Source: HyVt-560 sp964577195 (GTDB lineage Bacteria; Pseudomonadota; Gammaproteobacteria; UWMA-0217). From it: DNA of 37,033 bases. The stretch spans positions 1 to 37,033 of the forward strand of contig CAZNYF010000007.1 in NCBI GenBank assembly GCA_964577195.1. The letters are read 5' to 3'. The notes beneath the pieces are model-generated. The model ran no database searches, was not told the origin of the DNA, and saw only the letters and a list, made by a program, of their open reading frames with translations. Position numbers and translations under genes: made by a program. Positions 1 to 6,351 of the stretch are shown in pieces (position 1 is the stretch's first letter; the number at the start of each line of letters is the position of its first letter).

Positions 1-1306
1 CACGGGCAAAATTCTCATCCGGATTGGTTGCTGCAACCAGATCCGTTTTGCGATTACCCTGATGAGATAAATAAATACCCATTGCAGGACTTCTGGATAT
101 TTCTCCCAGCAGATCCCGGTAATTCCCAAAGGCGTGTTTAGCCAGAATATCGTAATAAGCGCCCAGTGCTTCACCGCGCCGACCCAAAGGTGCTTCACCA
201 TTGGAAACCACCACAATTTGACTTAATGCATAGGCTACGCGCTGTCGAAGCTGATCACTCCCATGCGCAGTACGCGTTGGATGACCCAGAGCATTTTCCC
301 ACCAAGCCGCCATCTGATACTCATCTGCAGAAAAAGACGCAGTCGATTGGTTAAATATACCGGTCGCATTCCAGTCGGTACCTGGCTCTGCATTTTTTGC
401 TATTTGAATGAGCCGTTGTAAATGCGTTTTGTGGGCGTCATTGTCATCATCGTAGGCAGAGGGTTTAGCCAATTCCGCATCTATCCAGGCGGAAATGCCC
501 TCGGAAATGACCTGCTGTTTGTCAGCGGCAGTCGCACCAAAGGTCGCTTGCGTTAATAGACGGTGGGCTTTGGCATCTGTAATCGCTTCAGATACCGGCA
601 TTAATAAACGTGGATTATCCTCAAACGCTCCACTCAATGTTGCAGCCCAAAATCCACTCCAGGGGGACATCTTGGTATCGCCGCTCACTGCCGTATATTC
701 AGTCCCGTTGTATGACCAGAATGTATCGTGCAATAGATTGTTATTGGCTGATTCAGCTAACGTGCAAGCCGATGAATTGGGACACTGAGTTGCTGCGACT
801 CGGAACGCACTAACCGGTTGATCACCGGAGAAAGGAAAACCCAGCATTTGCCATTGAACGGCATTTTCACTGGTTGCTAAATTGATTTCAAAACAACCAC
901 CAGCAATGGTGCAATGCGTGATGGGCGTTGTGACGGATGCTGGCTGACTGGCACCTGGCATGTCTATATTAACCGTCACGCCACTTTGCTGTATGACCCA
1001 ATAACCAACGCCACTCACTAAGATATCCGCAGTGCCAAGAGTAGAATATTGATTATCGACCGGGTTATAAGCGAACATACCCCAATCAACACCATAGGTT
1101 CCCGTGATGTCGTCGCCAAAGATTGCAGAGACTGTATTCTCTCCAGCAGGCGCTATGCAAGGTAAGGTGATTTGCTGCCATGTATCATGAGGCAGAGGAT
1201 GCGCTGTGCCACAGGAGGAAACGTCGGCTAACGAACTTCCACAAAAGAATAAAAGCAGAGAGGGAGTCGAGGTCAATCGCTTGACGAAGCGCAGTGTATT
1301 CATCAT
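1..1306 (-). CDS. DUF1800 family secreted protein (N-terminal part)
   Basis: Only the first 435 codons are inside the window; the reading frame is open at base 1. Starting at ATG 1304-1306 (AAGGA about 8 bases upstream) the protein begins with a signal peptide (MMNTLRFVKR..., hydrophobic LLLFFCGSSLA), then a roughly 200-residue Cys-containing region without a recognised domain. It then enters a clear DUF1800 domain: LLTQATFGAT, SDQLRQRVAYALSQIVVVS, AYYDILAKHAFGNYRDLL, SPAMGIYLS and PDENFAR are all family landmarks. DUF1800 proteins are exported and often paired with DUF1501 genes; their biochemical role is unknown. A second in-frame ATG at 1301-1303 is equally possible as start. A perfect CRP-type site lies about 100 bases upstream. 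Confidence 0.85.
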   Translation of the reverse strand, partial: MMNTLRFVKRLTSTPSLLLFFCGSSLADVSSCGTAHPLPHDTWQQITLPCIAPAGENTVSAIFGDDITGTYGVDWGMFAYNPVDNQYSTLGTADILVSGVGYWVIQQSGVTVNIDMPGASQPASVTTPITHCTIAGGCFEINLATSENAVQWQMLGFPFSGDQPVSAFRVAATQCPNSSACTLAESANNNLLHDTFWSYNGTEYTAVSGDTKMSPWSGFWAATLSGAFEDNPRLLMPVSEAITDAKAHRLLTQATFGATAADKQQVISEGISAWIDAELAKPSAYDDDNDAHKTHLQRLIQIAKNAEPGTDWNATGIFNQSTASFSADEYQMAAWWENALGHPTRTAHGSDQLRQRVAYALSQIVVVSNGEAPLGRRGEALGAYYDILAKHAFGNYRDLLGEISRSPAMGIYLSHQGNRKTDLVAATNPDENFAR

Positions 1307-1403
1307 CAACTTAATCCTTGTTCTTGCTTGTCAGTCTCCCTGATGCCTTAACGCGATCAGATTGAACGGGGCACATGACATGACGATACCCCCTGAATTA
1401 ATG

Positions 1404-1419
1404 TGTGACCGTGTTCACA
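1404..1419. promoter_or_regulatory. CRP/Vfr-type binding site
   Basis: TGTGA-N6-TCACA is present exactly (TGTGACCGTGTTCACA). This is the consensus core for CRP and its Pseudomonas homologue Vfr. It lies about 100 bp upstream of the DUF1800 gene start (minus strand) in a 425-bp non-coding stretch (1307-1731) where I see nothing else definite. cAMP control of the DUF1800 gene is an inference from position. Confidence 0.5.
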
Positions 1420-1731
1420 TCACACTCTAAAGAATGCGTCATCACTTTTTTGGAATTTCTTTTTCCATTTTCGGCATTTTGTAACACCGAATTATCATTA
1501 TAGTTCGGCGCTGATTCAGCGTGCCAACAACATCAAGCCACTCAAATACCAAATGATACGCTATGCAATGGGAGCGAGGCCAGACTGACACCCCAGAGCT
1601 GGCACGACCTAGAATTGATTGATTATTGTGTTGATTACTTTAGCTTCGTATCAATACCCGACAATCGGAATTATTTAAAAACATAAGTTATGCTACTATT
1701 CGTTTGTGTGCATATATGATGGCAGAATTGT

Positions 1732-2163
1732 ATGTCAATTTTTGTTGTAATCGATACCAATGTTCTGGTTGCTGGACTAATAGGCGGCAAAGGGCCAAAT
1801 CGGGAGGTGCTCCGTCGTTGTCTTCAAAGAGAGCTACAGCCTTCGGTTGGCAACGCACTGTATCTTGAATATCAAGACTTACTGAACCGAGAGGGCATTC
1901 AGGCGCTATGCCAACAGACTTCAGTCTCTTTGATGGAGTTTCTTGACGGCTTTGCAACGGTTTGTAGATTGGTCGATGCTCGCTACTTGTGGCGGCCCAA
2001 TTTACAGGATGAAGCAGATAACCACCTGATTGAGCTAGCCATCGCCGCAGGCGCAAAATATATTATTACCAATAATGTTAAAGACTTTGCCCACTCGGAA
2101 CTGAAACATCTCGGTTATGAAGTGATTACACCAGAAGACATAATGAGGTTATTAAGATCATGA
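1732..2163 (+). CDS. PIN-domain ribonuclease toxin (COG1569-type)
   Basis: A 143-residue PIN-domain protein of the 'putative toxin-antitoxin system toxin component, PIN family' group. The N-terminal strand and first catalytic acid are seen in VVIDTNVLVAGL (Asp8). Further metal-binding acids are probably Glu46 (YLEYQDLL), Asp96 (DEADNHLIELA) and Asp118 (NNVKDF). PIN toxins are Mg2+/Mn2+-dependent RNases that cut tRNA, rRNA or mRNA; the target here cannot be read from sequence. The stop overlaps the start of the downstream ribbon-helix-helix antitoxin by 4 bp (ATGA), so the two are translationally coupled with the toxin gene first. It is the first of three TA modules in a row. Confidence 0.85.
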   Translation: MSIFVVIDTNVLVAGLIGGKGPNREVLRRCLQRELQPSVGNALYLEYQDLLNREGIQALCQQTSVSLMEFLDGFATVCRLVDARYLWRPNLQDEADNHLIELAIAAGAKYIITNNVKDFAHSELKHLGYEVITPEDIMRLLRS

Positions 2164-2378
2164 CAACTTTATCTGTCCGCCTGCCCGATGATATGGCAGA
2201 AAAACTCAAGCACATGGCTAAAGCACGCGAGATTAGCCTGAATAAGCTAATGTTTGAAATGTCTACGCAAGTACTCGCGGAAGAAGAAGCCAAGCAATAC
2301 TTTCTCGCGGCTCAATTACGCGGTGATCCCAAACGGGCATTACAACTGTTGGATGAACTGGACGCGCTTGGGCTCTGA
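2160..2378 (+). CDS. Ribbon-helix-helix antitoxin for the PIN toxin
   Basis: A 72-residue protein with the ribbon-helix-helix pattern at the N-terminus: a beta strand TTLSVRLPDDM followed by two helices (AEKLKHMAKARE, SLNKLMFEMSTQVLAEEEAK). The C-terminal tail (RGDPKRALQLLDELDALGL) probably binds and blocks the PIN toxin. It overlaps the toxin gene by 4 bp. Proteins of this type usually dimerise on an operator in front of their own operon; I found no clear operator palindrome upstream of 1732. Confidence 0.8.
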   Translation: MTTLSVRLPDDMAEKLKHMAKAREISLNKLMFEMSTQVLAEEEAKQYFLAAQLRGDPKRALQLLDELDALGL

Positions 2379-2400
2379 ATCGAGTCCTACAGAAGAACAT

Positions 2401-2429
2401 CGGGGTCGCGTCTTGCAATGATGTAGTCC
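2401..2429 (-). repeat. 29-bp inverted repeat, left copy
   Basis: Read on the minus strand this 29-mer begins GGACTACATCATTGCAAG and ends CGCGACCCCG. It matches 27 of 29 positions of the plus-strand stretch 3180-3208. The two copies face each other across the BrnT-like TA module (2521-3094). Confidence 0.75.
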
Positions 2430-2486
2430 TGAAGTACTAGGGCGCTTAAACTTGCACCATCGGGAGCGGTTCTCGCTAGCCCACGC

Positions 2487-2514
2487 TTGACTTGCCTCAC
2501 ACTGTCCATACAAT
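2487..2514 (+). promoter_or_regulatory. Sigma70-type promoter of the BrnT-like TA module
   Basis: -35 TTGACT (2487-2492), 16-bp spacer, -10 TACAAT (2509-2514). The expected transcription start falls at about 2520-2522, on the ATG at 2521, so the toxin mRNA would be leaderless or nearly so. Confidence 0.55.
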
Positions 2515-2520
2515 GAAGGT

Positions 2521-2820
2521 ATGAAACGGTTAGTCTGGAATGTTGAAAAATCAATCTCACTGAGAAATAACGCTAGTAGAGGAAACGTAGGTTTTGAGGA
2601 ATGTGTTATTGCGATTGAAGGCAATAAGATTCTTGATGATATTGAGAATCCAAGCGCTAACCACCCAGGGCAGAGGCTTTTTGTCCTTGAAATTAACAGC
2701 TATGCCTACGCTGTACCCTACGTTGAAAGTGATACCGATTTGTTTTTGAAGACGGTATTTCCCAGTAGAAAACTAACCACTTTATATTTAGCTGGAGATG
2801 ATCATGAAAAAGATACCTGA
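2521..2820 (+). CDS. BrnT-like (DUF4258-type) toxin
   Basis: A 99-residue protein resembling the BrnT/DUF4258 group of small RelE-fold RNase toxins: KRLVWNVEKSISL at the N-terminus, a central FEECVIAIE/ILDDIENP segment, then LFVLEINSYAYAVPYVE and the C-terminal FLKTVFPSRKLTTLYL. Related proteins are paired with the kind of antitoxin that follows here. Its gene overlaps that antitoxin by 17 bp. A good promoter ends so close to the ATG that there is no room for a ribosome binding site. The family call rests on recalled pattern similarity; the RNase activity is inferred from family membership and no catalytic residue can be assigned with certainty. Confidence 0.65.
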   Translation: MKRLVWNVEKSISLRNNASRGNVGFEECVIAIEGNKILDDIENPSANHPGQRLFVLEINSYAYAVPYVESDTDLFLKTVFPSRKLTTLYLAGDDHEKDT

Positions 2821-3094
2821 AATTGGGAAGTTTCTGGATCAGGATGAATTGAATGACTATGAAGCCATTGAATCAGCCAACTTTGACCCTGTCAGTCATT
2901 TAACACCTGAAAGACATGCGGAATTGCAAAAGATGGCAAAAGCAACGATCAACGAGGAGCGCGTTAAAATTTCCTTACGCCTTCCGAGAACTGATCTTGA
3001 GCGTCTAAAGATACAGGCGCTGAGAGATGGAATGCCATATCAGACTCTGATCAATTCCATACTACATAAGGCTGTGACCACTGATAGGCTCTAG
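2804..3094 (+). CDS. RHH/CopG-type antitoxin for the BrnT-like toxin
   Basis: A 96-residue protein whose C-terminal half carries the ribbon-helix-helix motif: VKISLRLPRTDLERLKIQAL, then DGMPYQTLINSILHKAV, the usual ending of these antitoxins. The acidic N-terminal half (LDQDELNDYEAIESANFDP) is probably the toxin-neutralising arm. I prefer ATG 2804 over the in-frame ATG at 2798: GGAG at 2794-2797 abuts the first ATG but is 6 bases from the second. It overlaps the toxin reading frame. Role: neutralise the toxin and repress the shared promoter. Confidence 0.75.
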   Translation: MKKIPEIGKFLDQDELNDYEAIESANFDPVSHLTPERHAELQKMAKATINEERVKISLRLPRTDLERLKIQALRDGMPYQTLINSILHKAVTTDRL

Positions 3095-3179
3095 TTCTAC
3101 AAATATCAACATCCGTGTCTACCTGCTGCTCGAAAGTGGTCTGACGCTTTCGATTAGCTGTAGCTTTGAATTGTAGATC

Positions 3180-3208
3180 GGACTACGTCATTGCAAGCCG
3201 CGACCCCG
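3180..3208 (+). repeat. 29-bp inverted repeat, right copy
   Basis: Begins GGACTACGTCATTGCAAG and ends CGCGACCCCG; it differs at two positions from the inverted copy at 2401-2429. The first ten bases (GGACTACGTC) recur at 4126-4135. In both later places (3180 and 4126) they are followed within 30-60 bp by the GTAG-type palindromic element. Confidence 0.75.
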
Positions 3209-3234
3209 TACTTGTGCTTTCGCTTTCTGACATG

Positions 3235-3298
3235 ATGCTGATGCACGAAGCTTATCCATCGTGAAATCCCTGATGCGCTTCGTGCCTCAGCATCCTAC
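3235..3298. repeat. REP/REPIN-like palindromic element, copy 1
   Basis: ATGCTGATGCACGAAGC (3235-3251) pairs with GCTTCGTGCCTCAGCAT (3277-3293) with one mismatch around an inner stretch containing ATCGTGAAATCCC. It is followed by CCTAC, i.e. the GTAG head typical of REP sequences read on the minus strand. A second copy is at 4163-4234. REP elements are moved by RAYT transposases; none is in this window. The 433-bp non-coding stretch 3095-3527 otherwise holds two smaller hairpins and the promoter of the third TA module. Confidence 0.6.
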
Positions 3299-3315
3299 GA
3301 CACAAGTTTTTTTAG

Positions 3316-3440
3316 GGTCTTTCAAAGACGTAAGAACTCCAGTTCTTTTCATAGAACTTAACAAATCGGCTTACTGTTGTGGACAAACAAAAAAACCTCC
3401 AACCTCTTCGTGCGTGTATCGTTACGTCTTGGAAAGACGC
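3316..3440. repeat. Pair of inverted short palindromes
   Basis: GTCTTTCAAAGAC (about 3318-3330) is a perfect palindrome with a one-base centre. CGTCTTGGAAAGACG at about 3426-3440 is a related palindrome lying in inverted orientation, and a third copy (CGTCTTTGGAAAGACG) is at 4132-4147. No T-run follows them, so they are not obvious terminators. Confidence 0.5.
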
Positions 3441-3463
3441 CACCCATGTTCCGTTTTCTAAAG

Positions 3464-3510
3464 TTGTTGCGCGCAACGAAAAACGCGTATACTTTCTGTT
3501 GCGCGCAACA
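3464..3510. promoter_or_regulatory. Promoter with twin palindromic operators for the MazEF-like module
   Basis: Two copies of GTTGCGCGCAAC (3466-3477 and 3498-3509; the second extends to a 14-bp perfect palindrome) have centres 32 bp apart, about three helical turns. Between them is -10 TATACT (3488-3493); -35 TTGTTG (3464-3469, spacer 18) lies inside the first palindrome. Binding there would block RNA polymerase. The natural ligand is the MazE-like/MazF-like complex encoded just downstream; this is inference from TA autoregulation. Confidence 0.65.
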
Positions 3511-3527
3511 AACAGAGGGTAATCGCT

Positions 3528-3749
3528 ATGCAGACATCAATACCTAATCACAGTCGCTACCAACGATTCCGGTCGCGACGCAAAGCTCAAGGAATGAAAG
3601 AGCTTAGGCTTTGGGTTCCGGATCCGTCAGTCTCAGGGTTCAAAGAAGAAGCACATCGACAATCCAGATTGGCATCCGAAGCAACAGACGATCAAGAAAC
3701 CCTCGAATTTATTAATGATTCAGTACGGAGTATTGAAGGTTGGGAATAG
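3528..3749 (+). CDS. MazE-like antitoxin (DUF3018 family)
   Basis: A 73-residue protein of the DUF3018 'antitoxin MazE-like' group: RYQRFRSRRKAQGMKELRLW, then VPDPSVSGFKEEAHRQSRLA, then an acidic tail (SEATDDQETLEFINDSV) that probably threads onto the toxin. The start ATG has AGAGGG about 8 bases upstream. Its stop codon (3747-3749) overlaps the toxin gene. The twin palindromes at 3466-3509 in the promoter are the likely binding site for this protein with its toxin. Confidence 0.8.
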   Translation: MQTSIPNHSRYQRFRSRRKAQGMKELRLWVPDPSVSGFKEEAHRQSRLASEATDDQETLEFINDSVRSIEGWE

Positions 3750-4069
3750 AACGCGGCTGTATCGTCACTGTTGTGTTGCAGGGTAACTACGGCAAGCCTC
3801 GCCCCGCAATTATTGTTCAAAACAGCATTTTTTCGGAACACAGTAGCGTAACGCTATGCCCACTGACCAGCCATCTTGTCGATGCTCCCTTGTTCCGGAT
3901 CAACATCACTCCGACAGCAGAAAATGGTTTAAAGCTCGATTCACAGATCATGGTCGACAAGATTGTGTCCGTACCAAGGGACAAAATAGGCGAGCAGCTC
4001 GGGTTATTGTCTACCAAACAAATACTGAAAATGAATCAAGCATTAGCCTTGTGGATTGGGCTGGTGTAG
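3740..4069 (+). CDS. MazF/PemK-family endoribonuclease toxin
   Basis: A protein of about 108 residues of the MazF/PemK family, sequence-specific mRNA interferases. Family landmarks: RGCIVTVVLQGNYGKPRPAI at the N-terminus, SVTLCPLTS in the middle, and SQIMVDKIVSVPRDKIG with the usual MVDK strand, ending in ALALWIGLV. The usual RGD.V motif reads RGC.V here. The start is uncertain: TTG at 3740 directly abuts the SD-like GAAGG (3735-3739), while an ATA codon at 3746 has ideal spacing and would give the usual two residues before RG. Either way it overlaps the antitoxin, so translation is coupled. Confidence 0.85.
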   Translation: MGIERGCIVTVVLQGNYGKPRPAIIVQNSIFSEHSSVTLCPLTSHLVDAPLFRINITPTAENGLKLDSQIMVDKIVSVPRDKIGEQLGLLSTKQILKMNQALALWIGLV

Positions 4070-4131
4070 CGTGTCCACGCCTAATAAAACACTCGTTTCT
4101 GGGAGGGCTTGCATTTTTTCTTTGAGGACTA

Positions 4132-4147
4132 CGTCTTTGGAAAGACG
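4132..4147. repeat. Short palindrome, third copy
   Basis: CGTCTTTGGAAAGACG is a perfect palindrome around GG. It matches the two palindromes at 3318-3330 and 3426-3440 and lies just inside the GGACTACGTC motif at 4126. Confidence 0.5.
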
Positions 4148-4162
4148 CCGTGCACTGTGCCC

Positions 4163-4234
4163 GTAGATGTGCTGAGGCGAAGCACTTCATCGTGAAATCC
4201 CAGATGCGCTTCGTGCCTCAGCACATCATCCTAC
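4163..4234. repeat. REP/REPIN-like palindromic element, copy 2
   Basis: GTAG at 4163-4166 and CTAC at 4231-4234 bracket an inverted repeat: GATGTGCTGAGGCGAAGC (4166-4183) against GCTTCGTGCCTCAGCACATC (4208-4227), differing by a 2-base deletion. The inner ATCGTGAAATCCC stretch is shared with copy 1 (3235-3298). Two GTAG heads facing each other match the REPIN layout. Confidence 0.6.
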
Positions 4235-4255
4235 GACCCAATCATATAGATTTAG

Positions 4256-4597
4256 CTAGCCGACGCTCCAGGCGCGGGGGCGTCTCATTCCCGCTATTTG
4301 GCAACCTTGCTGCATATAACCGTGAGGAAACAGATCAAACAGGTATTGTTTAGCTGCCTTTTTTTCCATTGATCGAGTTTCGGTCAGATACTTGGTGACG
4401 TCACGCACGTCTGGAATAATCTGCGTTTGGGAAAAGGTGCGGCGCATAAAGTCTATAATCTCGAAGTGCTTGCCTTCAAGTGTTAGCTCATTCCATTCTG
4501 AGGCAAGCTTTTTTGCAATATCTTCGTTCCAGTCATCCGGGTTCATTAAGTAGCCATCCGGGTCACGCTCAACGCCTAAATCTAAAGTCGTTTTCAT
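4256..4597 (-). CDS. DsrC/TusE-family sulfur-relay-like protein lacking the terminal cysteine
   Basis: A 113-residue DsrC/TusE family protein: GYLMNPDDWNEDIAKKLA, EGKHFEIIDFMRRTF, QIIPDVRDVTKYL, KQYLFDLFPHGYMQQGCQIAG. DsrC proteins carry persulfide or trisulfide on a flexible C-terminal arm with two cysteines; TusE uses only the last, penultimate one (CysA) to pass sulfur for tRNA thiolation. Here the inner cysteine (CysB, in GCQIAG) is present, but the tail ends PRAWSVG with Trp where CysA would be. It therefore cannot act like canonical TusE and may belong to the regulatory-type DsrC homologues. It is monocistronic, with a weak ribosome binding site. Confidence 0.85.
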   Translation of the reverse strand: MKTTLDLGVERDPDGYLMNPDDWNEDIAKKLASEWNELTLEGKHFEIIDFMRRTFSQTQIIPDVRDVTKYLTETRSMEKKAAKQYLFDLFPHGYMQQGCQIAGMRRPRAWSVG

Positions 4598-4696
4598 CGT
4601 TTGTGATTATTCAGCTATCAGGAACTTGGAGAATAAGCGGAGTTTTGTCGAGTGGCAAGCTGGCAAAAGGGATAGGATGAACTATTACGCTCAAAT

Positions 4697-4720
4697 AAAA
4701 GCCCGATAAATCGGGCTTTT
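4697..4720. terminator. Intrinsic terminator after the peroxidase gene (bidirectional)
   Basis: AAAAGCCCGA-TAAA-TCGGGCTTTT: a 10-bp perfect stem with T-rich flanks on both strands, 27 bp downstream of the peroxidase stop (minus strand). Confidence 0.8.
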
Positions 4721-4746
4721 TGCAGGTTAATTTGGCGATATCCAGA

Positions 4747-6153
4747 CTACGGAGTAAAACCGTCCGACAATGCCTCCAAGAAGGCTTTCAGATCATCTTT
4801 TTCCTGCTGATTTGAGAAAAACTGCACATTAAAGTACTGATCCGTCACTGTATTCCCAACTTCTGCAGTCGTTAAATCCACACCGGGGACAGAAACAAGG
4901 TCAGAGTTATAGAAATCAATGACCTGCTCCAAAGTTGTAAAAACCCCATTGTGCATATAAGGGGCGGTGTTCGCGATATTGCGAAGTGTAGGCACCTTAA
5001 ATAAGCCGACGCCGTTCGCTGCGGCAGTCCCATCTGCATTCAGGTTGCTATGGGGACCATCCTCAGCATCAATTGGGGCGCTACCTGCACCAAAATCTCT
5101 AAAGTTGGCATCTGCTTGTAGTAGAGGATTAGTGGGGTTTTTGGGTACCCCAATATTTTCATAGTCAAAATTAGTAAATACCTGAGCGCCGAGAAGATCA
5201 TCAGGGGTGAGATGACAGGTATCGCAAGCCCCTTGTTTAAATACAGCAAATCCTCTCAACTCACTGTCGTTAAAGACATCTCCATCTATTTCACCATCCG
5301 CGTTTTCAGCATCCCATTTTGAGGTGAACGGTGAGAAAACCCGGGTTCTCTCAAATGCAGCTATCGCCTCAGACATTTGTACAAATGCAGTCTCGACATC
5401 ATTCAGAGCGCCTGCACCAAATACTGACTCGAAATCGTTCGCGTAAGTGGCTGCTTTAATTTTACTAATGACGGTTGTCTTGTCGGGATTACCCATCTCC
5501 ACAGTATCTAAAAAGGGCAACCTTGCCTGCTCCTCCAATGAATCAGCGCGTCCATCCCAAAACTGGCCACCTATTTTTTTACCGACACCGCGGATTCTAA
5601 ACTGATCAGGAGTATGTGCAGCGTAGCTTGTAGTTTGAGTGTTACGACCACCAAACCTACCCGCTTCGGCACCTTCAGATGTCGCATTACTTGGACGGAC
5701 GTCGACAAACGTTCCGCTAGTCACATCGTGGCAGGTTGCACAAGACTGGCTGCCAATCGGGTTTGAGAGGTTGGTATCAGAAAATATTTTCTCACCCAAG
5801 ACCGCCAAAGCGCTGGTAGAGGTATTAGGACTGACTTTAACAGCAATTCTTGCAGAGCTACTGATATCGGTGCCATTCACTTTTCCACTGACAGTGATGG
5901 CAGTGAGGTCTTGGTCTGTTGTCAGGTTCGCCGTATAAGTACCATCGCTGTTGTCGGTTACTGCGCCCAGTGTGCCGCCTGTCGAGGATAACTCAACGGC
6001 TGCACCACCCACTGTAATATTGGCTCCTGAGCTGTCCTTGAGCTGCGCGGTGATAACTGTTCCCTCACTGCTCGCCTGATCAACGAAAGTGCTGGCAGCA
6101 GTAATACTACTCCTGGTGGCGCTGGCGGCAGCACTATTCCCAGGATCGGTTCC
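4747..6153 (-). CDS. Di-haem cytochrome c peroxidase/MauG-family protein with N-terminal Ig-like domain (5' end in gap)
   Basis: 468 residues are visible; the frame runs open into the N gap, so the start and export signal are missing. The first ~110 visible residues look like a bacterial Ig-like (BIG_1/invasin) domain: RSSITAASTFV, GTVITAQLKDSSGANI, NSDGTYTANL. The rest is a di-haem peroxidase/MauG-type module with haem motifs CATCH (5728-5742) and CDTCH (5212-5226), QFWDGRADSLEEQA between them and VPTLRNIANTAPYMHNGVF after them. Such proteins are periplasmic and reduce H2O2 or oxidise protein or small-molecule substrates. A GTG at 6010-6012 should not be taken as the start, because the domain is continuous upstream of it. 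The fused Ig-like domain suggests surface attachment. Confidence 0.85.
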   Translation of the reverse strand, partial: GTDPGNSAAASATRSSITAASTFVDQASSEGTVITAQLKDSSGANITVGGAAVELSSTGGTLGAVTDNSDGTYTANLTTDQDLTAITVSGKVNGTDISSSARIAVKVSPNTSTSALAVLGEKIFSDTNLSNPIGSQSCATCHDVTSGTFVDVRPSNATSEGAEAGRFGGRNTQTTSYAAHTPDQFRIRGVGKKIGGQFWDGRADSLEEQARLPFLDTVEMGNPDKTTVISKIKAATYANDFESVFGAGALNDVETAFVQMSEAIAAFERTRVFSPFTSKWDAENADGEIDGDVFNDSELRGFAVFKQGACDTCHLTPDDLLGAQVFTNFDYENIGVPKNPTNPLLQADANFRDFGAGSAPIDAEDGPHSNLNADGTAAANGVGLFKVPTLRNIANTAPYMHNGVFTTLEQVIDFYNSDLVSVPGVDLTTAEVGNTVTDQYFNVQFFSNQQEKDDLKAFLEALSDGFTP

Positions 6154-6253
6154 NNNNNNNNNNNNNNNNNNNNNNNNNNNNNNNNNNNNNNNNNNNNNNN
6201 NNNNNNNNNNNNNNNNNNNNNNNNNNNNNNNNNNNNNNNNNNNNNNNNNNNNN
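6154..6253. other. Assembly gap (100 N)
   Basis: Exactly 100 N, the usual placeholder for a gap of unknown size. It removes the start of the peroxidase gene and its promoter. The flank at 6254 is a 14-bp tandem repeat, which may be why assembly broke here. Confidence 0.95.
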
Positions 6254-6287
6254 TAGTAGATACGAACTAGTAGATACGAACTAGTAG
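6254..6287. repeat. 14-bp tandem repeat at gap edge
   Basis: TAGTAGATACGAAC occurs twice in tandem followed by a partial third unit (TAGTAG). It begins at the first base after the gap, so the array may extend into the missing sequence. Confidence 0.7.
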
Positions 6288-6305
6288 TTATTCAACACAA
6301 AAAAA

Positions 6306-6326
6306 GGGCGTCTAAAATAGACGCCC
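6306..6326 (-). terminator. Intrinsic terminator of the lipoprotein gene
   Basis: GGGCGTCT-AAAAT-AGACGCCC followed on the minus strand by seven or more T; it sits 25 bp downstream of the lipoprotein stop. Confidence 0.85.
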
Positions 6327-6351
6327 CTTCCATTACGAGCCTAAATGGAGA

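Noticed and set aside
1732..4240. Chromosomal integron cassette array
   Set aside because: Small co-oriented TA cassettes with palindromes suggested attC sites, but I found no GTTRRRY/RYYYAAC core pairs and no integrase gene.
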